This document shows, piece by piece, positions 23,416-31,634 of a stretch of DNA of 64,000 bases; the stretch's first letter is position 1; every line of letters starts with the position of its first letter. A program made the translations under genes and the position numbers. The notes under the pieces are model-generated. The model was not told the DNA's origin and made no database searches. It worked only from the letters and a program-made list of their open reading frames with translations. The stretch is from Dinoroseobacter sp049800835 (GTDB lineage Bacteria; Pseudomonadota; Alphaproteobacteria; Rhodobacterales; Rhodobacteraceae), in the NCBI RefSeq assembly GCF_049800835.1, contig NZ_JBNAFU010000001.1, positions 744,001 to 808,000 of the forward strand, read 5' to 3'.

Positions 23416-24984
23416 ATGCCCGACTCAGTTCGAGACAAGATCCAGGACGTGTTCAACGAGCCCGCATGTGGCACGAATATCTCGAAATCGGAGCAACAGC
23501 GCAAAAAAGGCTGCGCCAAGCCGCTGACACCCGGAGCGGCTGCGGGCGGGTGCGCATTCGATGGCGCCAAGATCGCGCTCCAACCCATTGTCGATGTGGC
23601 CCACCTCGTCCACGCGCCCCTCGCGTGTGAAGGCAACGGTTGGGACAATCGCGGCGCAGCCTCCTCCGGCTCCGAACTCTACCGCGTCGGGCTCACAACG
23701 GACATGAGCGAGCTTGATATCGTCATGGGGTTCGGTGAGAAAAAGCTCTTCCGGGCGATCAAGGAAACCATCGAGGCCCACGACCCGCCCGCTGTCTTCG
23801 TCTATGCCACCTGTGTGCCCGCGCTGATTGGCGACGACATCGGCGCAGTCTGCAAGGCGGCGACCGAGAAGTTCGGAACCCCTTGCATCCCGATCGACGC
23901 GCCGGGTTATGTCGGGTCCAAGAACCTCGGCAACAAGCTGGCGGGAGAGGCGATGCTGGATCACGTGATCGGCACGCAGGAACCCGCCGCCACCACGCCC
24001 TACGACATCAACATTGTCGGTGACTACAACCTGTCAGGTGAGTTGTGGCAAGTGAAACCCCTGCTCGACAAGCTGGGCATCCGCATCCTCGGGTCGCTGG
24101 CGGCCGATGCGCGCTACAGCCAGGTTGCCATGATGCACCGCGCCAAAGTGACGATGATGGTCTGCTCAAAGGCGCTCATCAACGTCGCACGCAAGCTGGA
24201 GGACCGCTACGGCATCCCGTTCTTCGAAGGGTCGTTCTACGGCATCTCCGACACGTCCGACAGCCTGCGCACCATGTGCCGCATTCTAGTGGAGCAAGGT
24301 GCGGATGCAGACCTGCTGGACCGGTGCGAGGCGCTGATCGCAGAAGAAGAAGCGCAGATCTGGGCAGAGCTCGACCCGTTCCGCCCGCGCGTCGAAGGGC
24401 GGCGGGTGCTGCTCTACACCGGCGGGCACAAGTCCTGGTCCGTGGTCGCCGCCCTTCAGGAACTTGGAATGGAGGTCATCGGCACCTCGGTGCGCAAGGC
24501 CACCGACGAGGACAAGGACCGCGTGATCGACGTCATGGGGGATGACAAGCACATGTTCGACAACATGGCGCCCAAGGACATGTACAAGCTTCTGAAAGAC
24601 GCAGGTGCTGATCTTCTGATGTCGGGCGGGCGCAGCCAGTTCGTGGCGCTCAAGGCCAAGATGCCATGGGTCGATGTGAACCAGGAGAAACACGAACCCT
24701 ATGCCGGCTACATGGGCATGGTCGATCTGATCAGCGCGATTGACCGCGCCGTGAACAATCCGATGTGGGCGGACCTGCGCGACCCTGCACCGTGGGACGA
24801 GCCCTTTGTCGGACCGAATGTCATGCCGCCACTTTCAGGCGAGTGCCCCGTCACCGGCGTTCCGGCAGGGCATGCACGGCCCGTGACCCTGCCCTCCCCG
24901 ATGCCGCCGCGCGATGGCGCAATTACCGCATCCGCAGACCTGTCGGGCTTTGTCTCGTCATCCACCGATTTCGAGGATTGCTGA
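23416..24984 (+). CDS. nifE: NifE, FeMo-cofactor scaffold subunit
   Basis: This 522-residue NifD homologue forms the NifEN scaffold on which the NifB cofactor is matured. Cluster-ligand segments are KGCAKPLTPGAAAGGCAFDGA (35-55), HAPLACEGNGWDNRG and ATCVPALIGDDIGAV. ATG 23416 has GGAGGA just upstream and lies after the sigma-54 start; longer starts do not. The C-terminal tail (~60 residues after DPAPWDEPF) is longer than in many NifE proteins and Pro/Ser-rich. It is followed by nifN after 1 nt. Confidence 0.97.
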   Translation: MPDSVRDKIQDVFNEPACGTNISKSEQQRKKGCAKPLTPGAAAGGCAFDGAKIALQPIVDVAHLVHAPLACEGNGWDNRGAASSGSELYRVGLTTDMSELDIVMGFGEKKLFRAIKETIEAHDPPAVFVYATCVPALIGDDIGAVCKAATEKFGTPCIPIDAPGYVGSKNLGNKLAGEAMLDHVIGTQEPAATTPYDINIVGDYNLSGELWQVKPLLDKLGIRILGSLAADARYSQVAMMHRAKVTMMVCSKALINVARKLEDRYGIPFFEGSFYGISDTSDSLRTMCRILVEQGADADLLDRCEALIAEEEAQIWAELDPFRPRVEGRRVLLYTGGHKSWSVVAALQELGMEVIGTSVRKATDEDKDRVIDVMGDDKHMFDNMAPKDMYKLLKDAGADLLMSGGRSQFVALKAKMPWVDVNQEKHEPYAGYMGMVDLISAIDRAVNNPMWADLRDPAPWDEPFVGPNVMPPLSGECPVTGVPAGHARPVTLPSPMPPRDGAITASADLSGFVSSSTDFEDC

Positions 24985-24985
24985 C

Positions 24986-26371
24986 ATGGCAACACTGGTT
25001 CACCCGAAACGTGCTCTGTCCACAATGCCATTGAAAAGTTCGGCGCCGCTGGGGGCCGCGCTTGCCTATCTGGGGATCGAGAAAGCCGTTCCGTTGTTTC
25101 ACGGCTCCCAGGGCTGCACTGCCTTCGCGATGGTGCATCTGGTGCGCCACTTCAAGGAAGCAGTGCCACTGCAAACAACGGCCATGAACGAGGTCTCGAC
25201 GATCCTTGGCGGAGCGGACCAGATCGAAGAGGCGATTGAAAACCTGCGCAAGAAAGCAGATCCGAAGTTCATCGGGATTGCCTCGACTGCGCTGACCGAA
25301 ACGCGGGGCGAGGACGTGCCGGGCGAGTTGAAGGAAATCCTGAACCGCCGCACGGATTTTGCGGGCACCAGGGTGGTCTATGCCTCCACCCCGGACTTCG
25401 ATGGTGCGCTTCAGGACGGTTGGGCGAAGGCGGTTGAGGCGATCATCGACGCGCTTCTGCCGCACCAGCACGAACGTGACACCGACCTGCGCCAGGTCAA
25501 CCTTCTGACCGGCAGCCACCTGACCCCCGCCGATGTTGAGGAACTCTCCCGGCTGGTGCGGTTTTTCGGGCTGACGCCGGTCATCCTGCCGGATATCTCC
25601 ACCTCTCTCGACGGCCATGTAAGTGACGATTGGTCGGGCGCGTCCCTCGGGGGCACACCGGTTGAAGACATCGCAAGGATCGGGCGCAGCGCCTACACGC
25701 TGGCCATCGGCAACCAGATGGAGCGGGCCGCGCGCTTGATCGAGGATCGCGCGCTTGTGCCGTATCGGGTATTTCCAACCGTCACCGGGCTCAAGCCCAC
25801 GGACGCTTTTGTACGCACTCTCATGGCGCTGTCGGGCGTTCAGGACCCACCGCTGGCGATCAAACGCGACCGCGCCCGCCTGATGGATGCCGCGCTCGAT
25901 GCGCACTTCCATATCGGTGACGTGAAGGTCGCGATCGGGGCCGACCCCGACCTGATGTTCAGCCTGAGCCACGCGTTGACCTCGCTGGGGGCAAAGATCG
26001 TGACCGCCGTGACAACATCCCAGCACAGTTCCGTCTTCGACCATATGCCGTGCGACGAAGTCATTCTGGGGGATCTTGGCGATCTGGAACGCAGCGCCCG
26101 CGCAAATGCAGCCGACATCGTGCTGACGCATTCGCATGGCCGGCACGTCTCGGCCGCGCTGGACAAACCGCTGATGCGCGTCGGCTTCCCGATCTTCGAC
26201 CGTATCGGCGCGCAGGATGTCTGCCGTGTCGGTTATCGCGGCAGCCGGGCGTTCTACTACGAGATCGCCAACATCATGCAGGCGCAACATCATCGCGCGC
26301 AGCCTCAAGATTTCGGCGCCGCCCCCATTCCAGAGGAGTTCGAACATGTCCCGCACGCTACGCGTCATTGA
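24986..26371 (+). CDS. nifN: NifN, FeMo-cofactor scaffold subunit
   Basis: This 461-residue NifK homologue pairs with NifE. PLKSSAPLGAALAYLGI and FHGSQGCTAFAMVHLVRHFKEA (cluster-ligand Cys in GSQGC) are typical, as are TTAMNEVSTILGG and the late GFPIFDRIG. ATG 24986 follows the nifE stop by one base. The last codons overlap nifX by 26 nt, so translation of the two is coupled. Confidence 0.96.
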   Translation: MATLVHPKRALSTMPLKSSAPLGAALAYLGIEKAVPLFHGSQGCTAFAMVHLVRHFKEAVPLQTTAMNEVSTILGGADQIEEAIENLRKKADPKFIGIASTALTETRGEDVPGELKEILNRRTDFAGTRVVYASTPDFDGALQDGWAKAVEAIIDALLPHQHERDTDLRQVNLLTGSHLTPADVEELSRLVRFFGLTPVILPDISTSLDGHVSDDWSGASLGGTPVEDIARIGRSAYTLAIGNQMERAARLIEDRALVPYRVFPTVTGLKPTDAFVRTLMALSGVQDPPLAIKRDRARLMDAALDAHFHIGDVKVAIGADPDLMFSLSHALTSLGAKIVTAVTTSQHSSVFDHMPCDEVILGDLGDLERSARANAADIVLTHSHGRHVSAALDKPLMRVGFPIFDRIGAQDVCRVGYRGSRAFYYEIANIMQAQHHRAQPQDFGAAPIPEEFEHVPHATRH

Positions 26372-26828
26372 TGACAAGAGACCCAGACCCAAGGAGAAAC
26401 CGCTTCGGGTGGCAATTGCCACCAATGACATGGAGCATCTCAACGCCCATTTCGGATCGGCCAAGAAGTTCGCGGTCTATGATGTCTGGACGGCAGGATA
26501 TCAGTTCATCGCGGCGCACGAATTCGACAACGTGACCCAGCAGAAGGGCAAGCATGACGATGTCGATGACAAGATCACACCCAAGGTCGAGGCTCTGAAC
26601 GACTGCGCGCTGCTATTCGCACTTGCCGTGGGCGGGCCATCGGCTGCCAAGCTCGTGCGCGCGGGTGTGCACCCGATCAAGCGCAAGGATCCCGAGGTGA
26701 TCGACGATGTGCTGGCACAGGTGCAGACCATGCTGCAAGGCACCCCCCCGCCGTTTCTGAGGAAAATCCTCGGCACCTACGAAAAACCCGATTTCATGGA
26801 CGACTATGACCTTGAGGAGACCGTCTGA
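26346..26828 (+). CDS. nifX: NifX, FeMo-cofactor precursor carrier
   Basis: This 160-residue protein of the NifX/NafY/NifB-C-terminal fold family contains VAIATNDMEHLNAHFGSAKKFAVYDV (~23-48), where the HFG motif binds the cofactor precursor. It carries NifB-co or VK-cluster between NifB and NifEN. ATG 26346 lies inside the nifN end; the stop overlaps the next gene (TGATG). Confidence 0.95.
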   Translation: MSRTLRVIDDKRPRPKEKPLRVAIATNDMEHLNAHFGSAKKFAVYDVWTAGYQFIAAHEFDNVTQQKGKHDDVDDKITPKVEALNDCALLFALAVGGPSAAKLVRAGVHPIKRKDPEVIDDVLAQVQTMLQGTPPPFLRKILGTYEKPDFMDDYDLEETV

Positions 26829-27301
26829 TGACACCCGATACCCTGAACACCCCACGCGGCGGTGAGATGGTCGAAAGCGATTTTCTCAAGCAACTGGCCG
26901 CCGTCATTCGTGCCGAGGACAGCTATGGACAATGGGACGGCAAGACAGATGCCGACATCATGGCCGAGTTCATCGTCACCAAGGAAGAACGCCGCGAGAT
27001 TCCCATCATCGGCGACCCGGATCCGGACGTGATGTGGCGTGTGAGCAAGTTCTACGATGCCATTGGATTGATGATCGAAAAACGCACCGGCTGCATGGCC
27101 AGCCAGATGCAGAAAATGTCCCATGAAGGCTTTGGCCGTGTGGTTCTGATCGCAGGTAAGCTGGTTGTGGTGTCAAAACACCTGCGCGACATCCATCGGT
27201 TCGGCTTCGAAAGCTGGGAAAAGCTGGCCGAAGGCGGCGAAAAGCTCATCGCTTCGGCAGCCGAAACCATTGATGCACACCCGGCTGCGGCCCGCGGCTG
27301 A
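26828..27301 (+). CDS. NifX-associated nitrogen fixation protein (DUF269)
   Basis: This 157-residue protein of the DUF269 family almost always follows nifX. Recognisable stretches are FLKQLAAVIRAEDSYGQWDGKTD, RREIPIIGDPDPDVMWRV, and GFGRVVLIAGKLVVVSKHLRD. The function is not established; its position suggests FeMo-cofactor assembly. It overlaps nifX by TGATG. Confidence 0.93.
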   Translation: MTPDTLNTPRGGEMVESDFLKQLAAVIRAEDSYGQWDGKTDADIMAEFIVTKEERREIPIIGDPDPDVMWRVSKFYDAIGLMIEKRTGCMASQMQKMSHEGFGRVVLIAGKLVVVSKHLRDIHRFGFESWEKLAEGGEKLIASAAETIDAHPAAARG

Positions 27302-27320
27302 GCCAAGAAAGGACGAGTCG

Positions 27321-27530
27321 ATGACGCTCGAAGAGTTGGAAAAGAAGGTCAAGAAACTGTCGATGCGTGCCACCGACGCCAAGATGAACCTGCATGACCT
27401 GGCCGAAGAACTGCCCGTGGACTACGAGAAGATCCCGGAAACCGCAGAAGCCACGTTCAACGTTTACAAGGAGCTCACAGCCGCGCGCAAAGAGCTCAAG
27501 GCGGCCAAGAAAGCCGCCGCCGAGGTTTAG
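27321..27530 (+). CDS. Small CCE_0567-type (DUF683) nif protein
   Basis: This 69-residue, mostly helical and charged protein (LEELEKKVKKLSMRATDAKMNLHDLAEELP) is of the DUF683/CCE_0567 family found between the DUF269 gene and fdxB in many nif clusters. A cyanobacterial member binds metal. The start is ATG 27321 with AAAGGA upstream. Its precise role is unknown. Confidence 0.9.
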   Translation: MTLEELEKKVKKLSMRATDAKMNLHDLAEELPVDYEKIPETAEATFNVYKELTAARKELKAAKKAAAEV

Positions 27531-27532
27531 CC

Positions 27533-27838
27533 ATGCCAACGGTTGCCTATACACGCGGCGGTGCGGAATACGTTCCCGAATTCCTTATGGCCATCGACCC
27601 GGAAAAATGCATCGGCTGTGGTCGCTGCTTCAAGGTCTGCGGTCGTGACGTGATGACGCTTTTCGGCCTGACCGAAGATGGTGATCTCGTTCAACCGGGA
27701 ACCGAAGACTACGACGACGTGGAAGACGAGATCGTTAAATCCGTCATGAACATGGTCGCACCCGACAAATGCATCGGTTGCGGCGCGTGTGCCCGCGTCT
27801 GCCCGTCGGATTGCCAAACCCATGCAGCCCTGGATTGA
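27533..27838 (+). CDS. fdxB: Ferredoxin III, nif-specific (FdxB)
   Basis: This 101-residue 2[4Fe-4S] ferredoxin has CIGCGRCFKVCGRDV (24-38) and CIGCGACARVCPSDC (81-95), separated by an acidic stretch (EDYDDVEDEIVK). Cys replaces the usual Pro-flanked pattern in the first motif (VCGRD), typical of the FdxB/ferredoxin III type. It starts 2 nt after the previous gene and overlaps nifQ. Confidence 0.93.
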   Translation: MPTVAYTRGGAEYVPEFLMAIDPEKCIGCGRCFKVCGRDVMTLFGLTEDGDLVQPGTEDYDDVEDEIVKSVMNMVAPDKCIGCGACARVCPSDCQTHAALD

Positions 27839-28376
27839 AGCCGGATTTGACGCCCGCCAGGGCATCTGCCCGGACATGCGCACGATCTCTGATTTCTGCT
27901 GCATCCTCGATCATGCTTTGGCCGAACGGGATGCGGGCCGTGGGCCTCTGACGGAACGGCTGGGCCTCTCCGGGATGCAAATTGCGCAGTTGCGGGATCG
28001 GTGGGCGCCCCACGCGCGGTTGCCGGACCTTGATCTGCCGGCCCCCGAAGCGCCCGAAGATCAACGCGCCATCGGAACCCTGATCGCCTTGCGCAGTGGC
28101 CTGCCCTCTTCTGAGGCGCGCTGGCTTACCCCGATCCTTGCCCGGCGCGCGATGGAGCCCCGCCACCTCTGGGAAGACCTGGGATTGCCATCGCGCCTTG
28201 CGCTGTCCGACCTGATTTCCCGCATCCTTCCAGGCCTCGCAAAAGCAAACGCACGCAACATGCGCTGGAAAAAGTTCTTCTACCGCCAGATCTGCGCGGA
28301 CACAGCCTTTTCGCTTTGCCTGTCGCCGAGCTGCGAAGCCTGCGACGAACGGTCAGACTGCTTTGCCTCCGATTGA
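27822..28376 (+). CDS. nifQ: NifQ, molybdenum donor for FeMo-cofactor
   Basis: This 184-residue protein contains NMRWKKFFYRQIC followed by the NifQ cluster motif C-x4-C-x2-C-x5-C (CLSPSCEACDERSDC) at the C-terminus, which holds the Mo-Fe-S precursor. NifQ passes Mo to NifEN/NifH. ATG 27822 overlaps the end of fdxB by 17 nt, which favours coupled translation. Confidence 0.94.
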   Translation: MQPWIEAGFDARQGICPDMRTISDFCCILDHALAERDAGRGPLTERLGLSGMQIAQLRDRWAPHARLPDLDLPAPEAPEDQRAIGTLIALRSGLPSSEARWLTPILARRAMEPRHLWEDLGLPSRLALSDLISRILPGLAKANARNMRWKKFFYRQICADTAFSLCLSPSCEACDERSDCFASD

Positions 28377-28818
28377 CCCGGACACCCTACTGGCCGGTGC
28401 CGATGCGGCCATCTCGCGGTCCGAGCAAACCGCCGATACGATCGCGCGCGCGACCAGGCATGCCCCCCTTGATATCGATATCCGGCTCGCCGCCTACCGG
28501 TTCTACTTTTACACCCATGATTTCAGGAGAGCGGCGGAAGAGGCGCGTGTCATCCTCGCGCACACGGCGCGGCAACTGAATATCCCGCAGGACTGGGCGC
28601 TGGTCAGCGCACAGGATGCGCCGTTCACAGAACATCGCTTCCAGCCCGGTCTGTACCTGCAGGCGCTGATCGGCTGGGGGTACTGCCTGGCGCGCATGGG
28701 CGATCTCGATGGCGCGACCGCAGTCTGGTCCAAAGCCGCAAAGCTGGATCCGACAGACCGGTTTGGCGGTGCTTGGCTGCTCGACAGGATCAAGGCGCAC
28801 GAGGACGAAGACGCGTAA
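28363..28818 (+). CDS. TPR-like helical protein of unknown function downstream of nifQ
   Basis: This 151-residue protein appears to be a short helical-repeat protein: LAAYRFYFYTHDFRRAAEEARVIL (~42-65) and YLQALIGWGYCLARMGDLDGATAVWSKAAKLDPTDRFGGAWLL (~97-140) fit TPR helices. The only start is TTG 28363, overlapping nifQ by 14 nt with no clear ribosome binding site, so it depends on coupling to nifQ. It ends the nifE operon. A scaffold or chaperone role in cofactor assembly is a guess. Confidence 0.72.
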   Translation: MPPIDPDTLLAGADAAISRSEQTADTIARATRHAPLDIDIRLAAYRFYFYTHDFRRAAEEARVILAHTARQLNIPQDWALVSAQDAPFTEHRFQPGLYLQALIGWGYCLARMGDLDGATAVWSKAAKLDPTDRFGGAWLLDRIKAHEDEDA

Positions 28819-28949
28819 GGGACGCGCCCCGCCCCGCGCCGATACTCAGCGTGCCGATCCGACACAAACGAATGTCGCGAACGTGCCAATGTCGTGTCAC
28901 TCCGCGGGCTCAAGACCTTAAGGCTTTGTAAAAATTACCTTTCACAACT

Positions 28950-28965
28950 TGGCACGTTCTTTGCT
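28950..28965 (+). promoter_or_regulatory. Sigma-54 (-24/-12) promoter of the iscA-nifUSV operon
   Basis: TTGGCACG-TTCT-TTGCT is a consensus RpoN site with a predicted start near 28975, 44 nt before iscA. No TGT-N10-ACA was found in the ~130 bp upstream. Confidence 0.9.
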
Positions 28966-29018
28966 GAAGCAATGGAAAGGCCAACAAATGCCCCGCACCA
29001 TAGCCAAGGAGTGACCCC

Positions 29019-29339
29019 ATGATCGAGATTACCGAACCCGCCCGCAGCGCTATCAAGGCGGCCATCGACGGCGCGGGGCAACCTGTGGCGGGCTTGCGCG
29101 TCATGGTGCAGGGCGGCGGCTGCGCCGGGATGAAATACGGGATGGCGCTCGAACTCGAACAGCAGTCCGACGACGCGGTCATCGACGCGGGTGAGGTCAG
29201 GGTTCTTGTCGATCCCGAAAGCCAGGCGGTCCTGTCAGGGACGACAATCGATTTCGTCTCAGGCCTCGAAGGCTCCGGATTTGTTTTCAACAACCCCAAC
29301 GCCTCCAGCTCCTGCGGCTGCGGCAAATCCTTCTGCTAA
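29019..29339 (+). CDS. iscA: Nif-specific IscA-like Fe-S carrier
   Basis: This 106-residue A-type Fe-S carrier has the first ligand Cys in GGGCAGMKYGMAL (~residue 36) and a C-terminal SCGCGKSFC. The extra trailing Cys is common in nif-linked IscA. AAGGAG lies 7 nt before ATG 29019. It heads the long operon reaching to bfr and likely delivers Fe or clusters to nitrogenase proteins together with NifU. Confidence 0.9.
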   Translation: MIEITEPARSAIKAAIDGAGQPVAGLRVMVQGGGCAGMKYGMALELEQQSDDAVIDAGEVRVLVDPESQAVLSGTTIDFVSGLEGSGFVFNNPNASSSCGCGKSFC

Positions 29340-29354
29340 ACGGAGACGCGGTCC

Positions 29355-30392
29355 ATGTGGGATTACAGCGACAAGGTCAAAGAACACTTCTTCAACCCCA
29401 AGAATGCCGGCGCATTGGCGGATGCCAACGCCGTGGGCGAGGTCGGCAGCCTGTCCTGCGGGGATGCTCTGAAGCTGATGCTGAAGGTCAATCCCGACAC
29501 CGATATCATCGAAGACGCGAAGTTCCAGACCTTCGGGTGTGGCTCGGCCATCGCGTCCTCGTCCGCGCTGACAGAACTGATCATCGGGAAAACGATCACC
29601 GACGCTCGCAAGCTGACCAACCAGGACATTGCGGATTTCCTCGAAGGTCTTCCGCCGGAGAAAATGCATTGCTCTGTCATGGGGCAGGAGGCGCTGCAAG
29701 CCGCCGTCGCGGCCTACACCGGTGAAGAGCTGGACGAGGACGACCACGAAGAAGGCGCGCTGATCTGCAAATGCTTCGGCGTCGATGCCGGCATGATCGA
29801 ACGCGCGATCCGCACGAACAAGCTTACCACGCTTGAGATGGTCACCTTCTACACCAAGGCGGGCGGCGGCTGTAACTCGTGCCGCGAACCGCTCGAAGAA
29901 CTTTTGGCCGACACCAATGCGGCCATGGTGGCCGAAGGCGAGATCAAGGCAGACGAAGCCTACATCTTCGGCGCGGCCCCGGTTTCGCAAAAGCCGAAAC
30001 CACAGGGGTTCATCATCCCTGACCAGCCCCCGGTGCCACAGCAGCCCGCGCAGCCTTCCGCGCCGGTTCAGATCGACATGCCGGTGATGGCATCGCCTGC
30101 GCCGGCGCCTGCAACGGCGCCTGCTGCCGAAGCCGCGCCCGCCTCCACAGGCATGAGCATGGCCAAGGAGGCCATCGTTGCCGCCCGCATCATCGAAAAG
30201 TTGCGCCCGGTCTTCCGCCGCGACGGCGGGGATGTGGAACTGGTCGACATGGAAGGTTCCATGGTGCTGGTCCATCTCACCGGCGCGTGCTCGGGCTGCC
30301 AACTCGCAAGCCAGACGCTGGGTGGCATTCAACAGAAACTCTCCGAGGCACTTGGCCGGTCCATCCGCGTCATGCCCGTGGCCAAAGTCTGA
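29355..30392 (+). CDS. nifU: NifU, modular Fe-S cluster scaffold
   Basis: This 345-residue protein has three modules: an IscU-like domain (ligand Cys in SLSCGDALKL, FGCGSAIASSS and MHCSVMG, ~1-115), a central [2Fe-2S] BFD-like domain (CKCFGVD...CNSCREPLEEL, ~135-185), a Pro/Ala-rich linker (~210-255), and a C-terminal Nfu domain (CSGCQLASQTLGG, ~310). It assembles clusters for nitrogenase using sulfur from NifS. Length is somewhat greater than usual owing to the linker. Confidence 0.98.
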   Translation: MWDYSDKVKEHFFNPKNAGALADANAVGEVGSLSCGDALKLMLKVNPDTDIIEDAKFQTFGCGSAIASSSALTELIIGKTITDARKLTNQDIADFLEGLPPEKMHCSVMGQEALQAAVAAYTGEELDEDDHEEGALICKCFGVDAGMIERAIRTNKLTTLEMVTFYTKAGGGCNSCREPLEELLADTNAAMVAEGEIKADEAYIFGAAPVSQKPKPQGFIIPDQPPVPQQPAQPSAPVQIDMPVMASPAPAPATAPAAEAAPASTGMSMAKEAIVAARIIEKLRPVFRRDGGDVELVDMEGSMVLVHLTGACSGCQLASQTLGGIQQKLSEALGRSIRVMPVAKV

Positions 30393-30403
30393 GGATCAGG
30401 ACG

Positions 30404-31621
30404 ATGAAAGATCTGACACAGGACCCCGTCTATCTCGACAACAACGCCACGACGCGCGTCTTCCCCGAAGTGGTTGAGGCGATGCTGCCTTACTTTTCGG
30501 ACCAATTCGGCAATGCCTCGTCCATCCATGCCTTCGGGTCCGAGGTTGGCGGCGCGCTGCGCAAGGCGCGCAAGGCCGTGCAAGCCCTGATCGGGGCGGA
30601 ATTCGACCACGAGGTCATATTCACCTCCGGTGGATCGGAGTCCAACAACACGGCCATACGATCTGCACTGGCTGTGCAACCCGGCCGGACCGAAGTCATC
30701 ACATCAACGGTAGAACACCCCGCTATCCTGTCGCTCTGTGACTGGCTGGAAAAGCACGAAGGCATAACGGTTCACCGCATCCCGGTCGATAAACAGGGGC
30801 GGCTGGACATCGAGGCATACCGTGAAGCCCTGTCGGAAAAGGTCGCTGTCGTCAGTTTCATGTGGGCCAACAACGAGACCGGTACCGTGTTTCCGGTGGA
30901 TGGGCTAGCCGAGTTGGCCCACGAGGTCGGTGCACTGTTTCACACCGACGCCGTGCAGGCCGTTGGCAAACTGCCGATCGATCTCAAATCGACCGAAATC
31001 GACATGCTTTCCTTGTCCTCGCACAAGTTCCATGGCCCCAAGGGGCTTGGCGCGCTCTATTTGCGCAAGGGCACCCGCTTCCGCCCGCTGATGCGCGGCG
31101 GTCACCAGGAACGCGGACGCAGGGCAGGCACGGAGAACGCGCCCGCCATCGTTGGCCTGGGCCGCGCTGCGGAGATGGCGCTTGAAACGCTCCAGGAGGA
31201 CGCCAAGCGCATGGCTGGCCTGCGGGACCGGCTCGAAAAAGGTCTGGTCCAGCAAATCGGGCACTGCTTTGTCACCGGCGACCCGCTTGACCGGTTGCCC
31301 AACACGGCGACCGTTGCTTTCGAGTTCATCGAAGGCGAAGCGATCCTGCTGAAACTCAACCAGGCGGGCATTGCTGCGTCGTCCGGGTCGGCCTGCACCT
31401 CCGGGTCGCTGGAACCCAGCCACGTTCTGCGCGCCATGGACATACCGTTCACTGCGGCCCATGGCGCGATCCGCTTCTCGCTGTCGCGCGAGACGACAGA
31501 TGCCGATGTGGACCGCGTGCTTGAGGTGATGCCTGAAATCATCTCCGGCCTGCGCGACATGTCTCCGTTCTGGAGCGAGGACGGCGCGCAGCCGGACGGC
31601 TTCAATCCGGAATACGCGTAA
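30404..31621 (+). CDS. nifS: Cysteine desulfurase NifS
   Basis: This 405-residue PLP enzyme supplies sulfur to NifU. It starts with VYLDNNATTRV; the PLP Lys is in SLSSHKFHGPKG and the catalytic Cys in SSGSACTSGSLEPSHVL. ATG 30404 was chosen because the conserved N-terminus begins there; the longer frame reads through nifU. Spacing to nifU is 11 nt. Confidence 0.98.
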   Translation: MKDLTQDPVYLDNNATTRVFPEVVEAMLPYFSDQFGNASSIHAFGSEVGGALRKARKAVQALIGAEFDHEVIFTSGGSESNNTAIRSALAVQPGRTEVITSTVEHPAILSLCDWLEKHEGITVHRIPVDKQGRLDIEAYREALSEKVAVVSFMWANNETGTVFPVDGLAELAHEVGALFHTDAVQAVGKLPIDLKSTEIDMLSLSSHKFHGPKGLGALYLRKGTRFRPLMRGGHQERGRRAGTENAPAIVGLGRAAEMALETLQEDAKRMAGLRDRLEKGLVQQIGHCFVTGDPLDRLPNTATVAFEFIEGEAILLKLNQAGIAASSGSACTSGSLEPSHVLRAMDIPFTAAHGAIRFSLSRETTDADVDRVLEVMPEIISGLRDMSPFWSEDGAQPDGFNPEYA

Positions 31622-31634
31622 GGCTGCTCTGATC

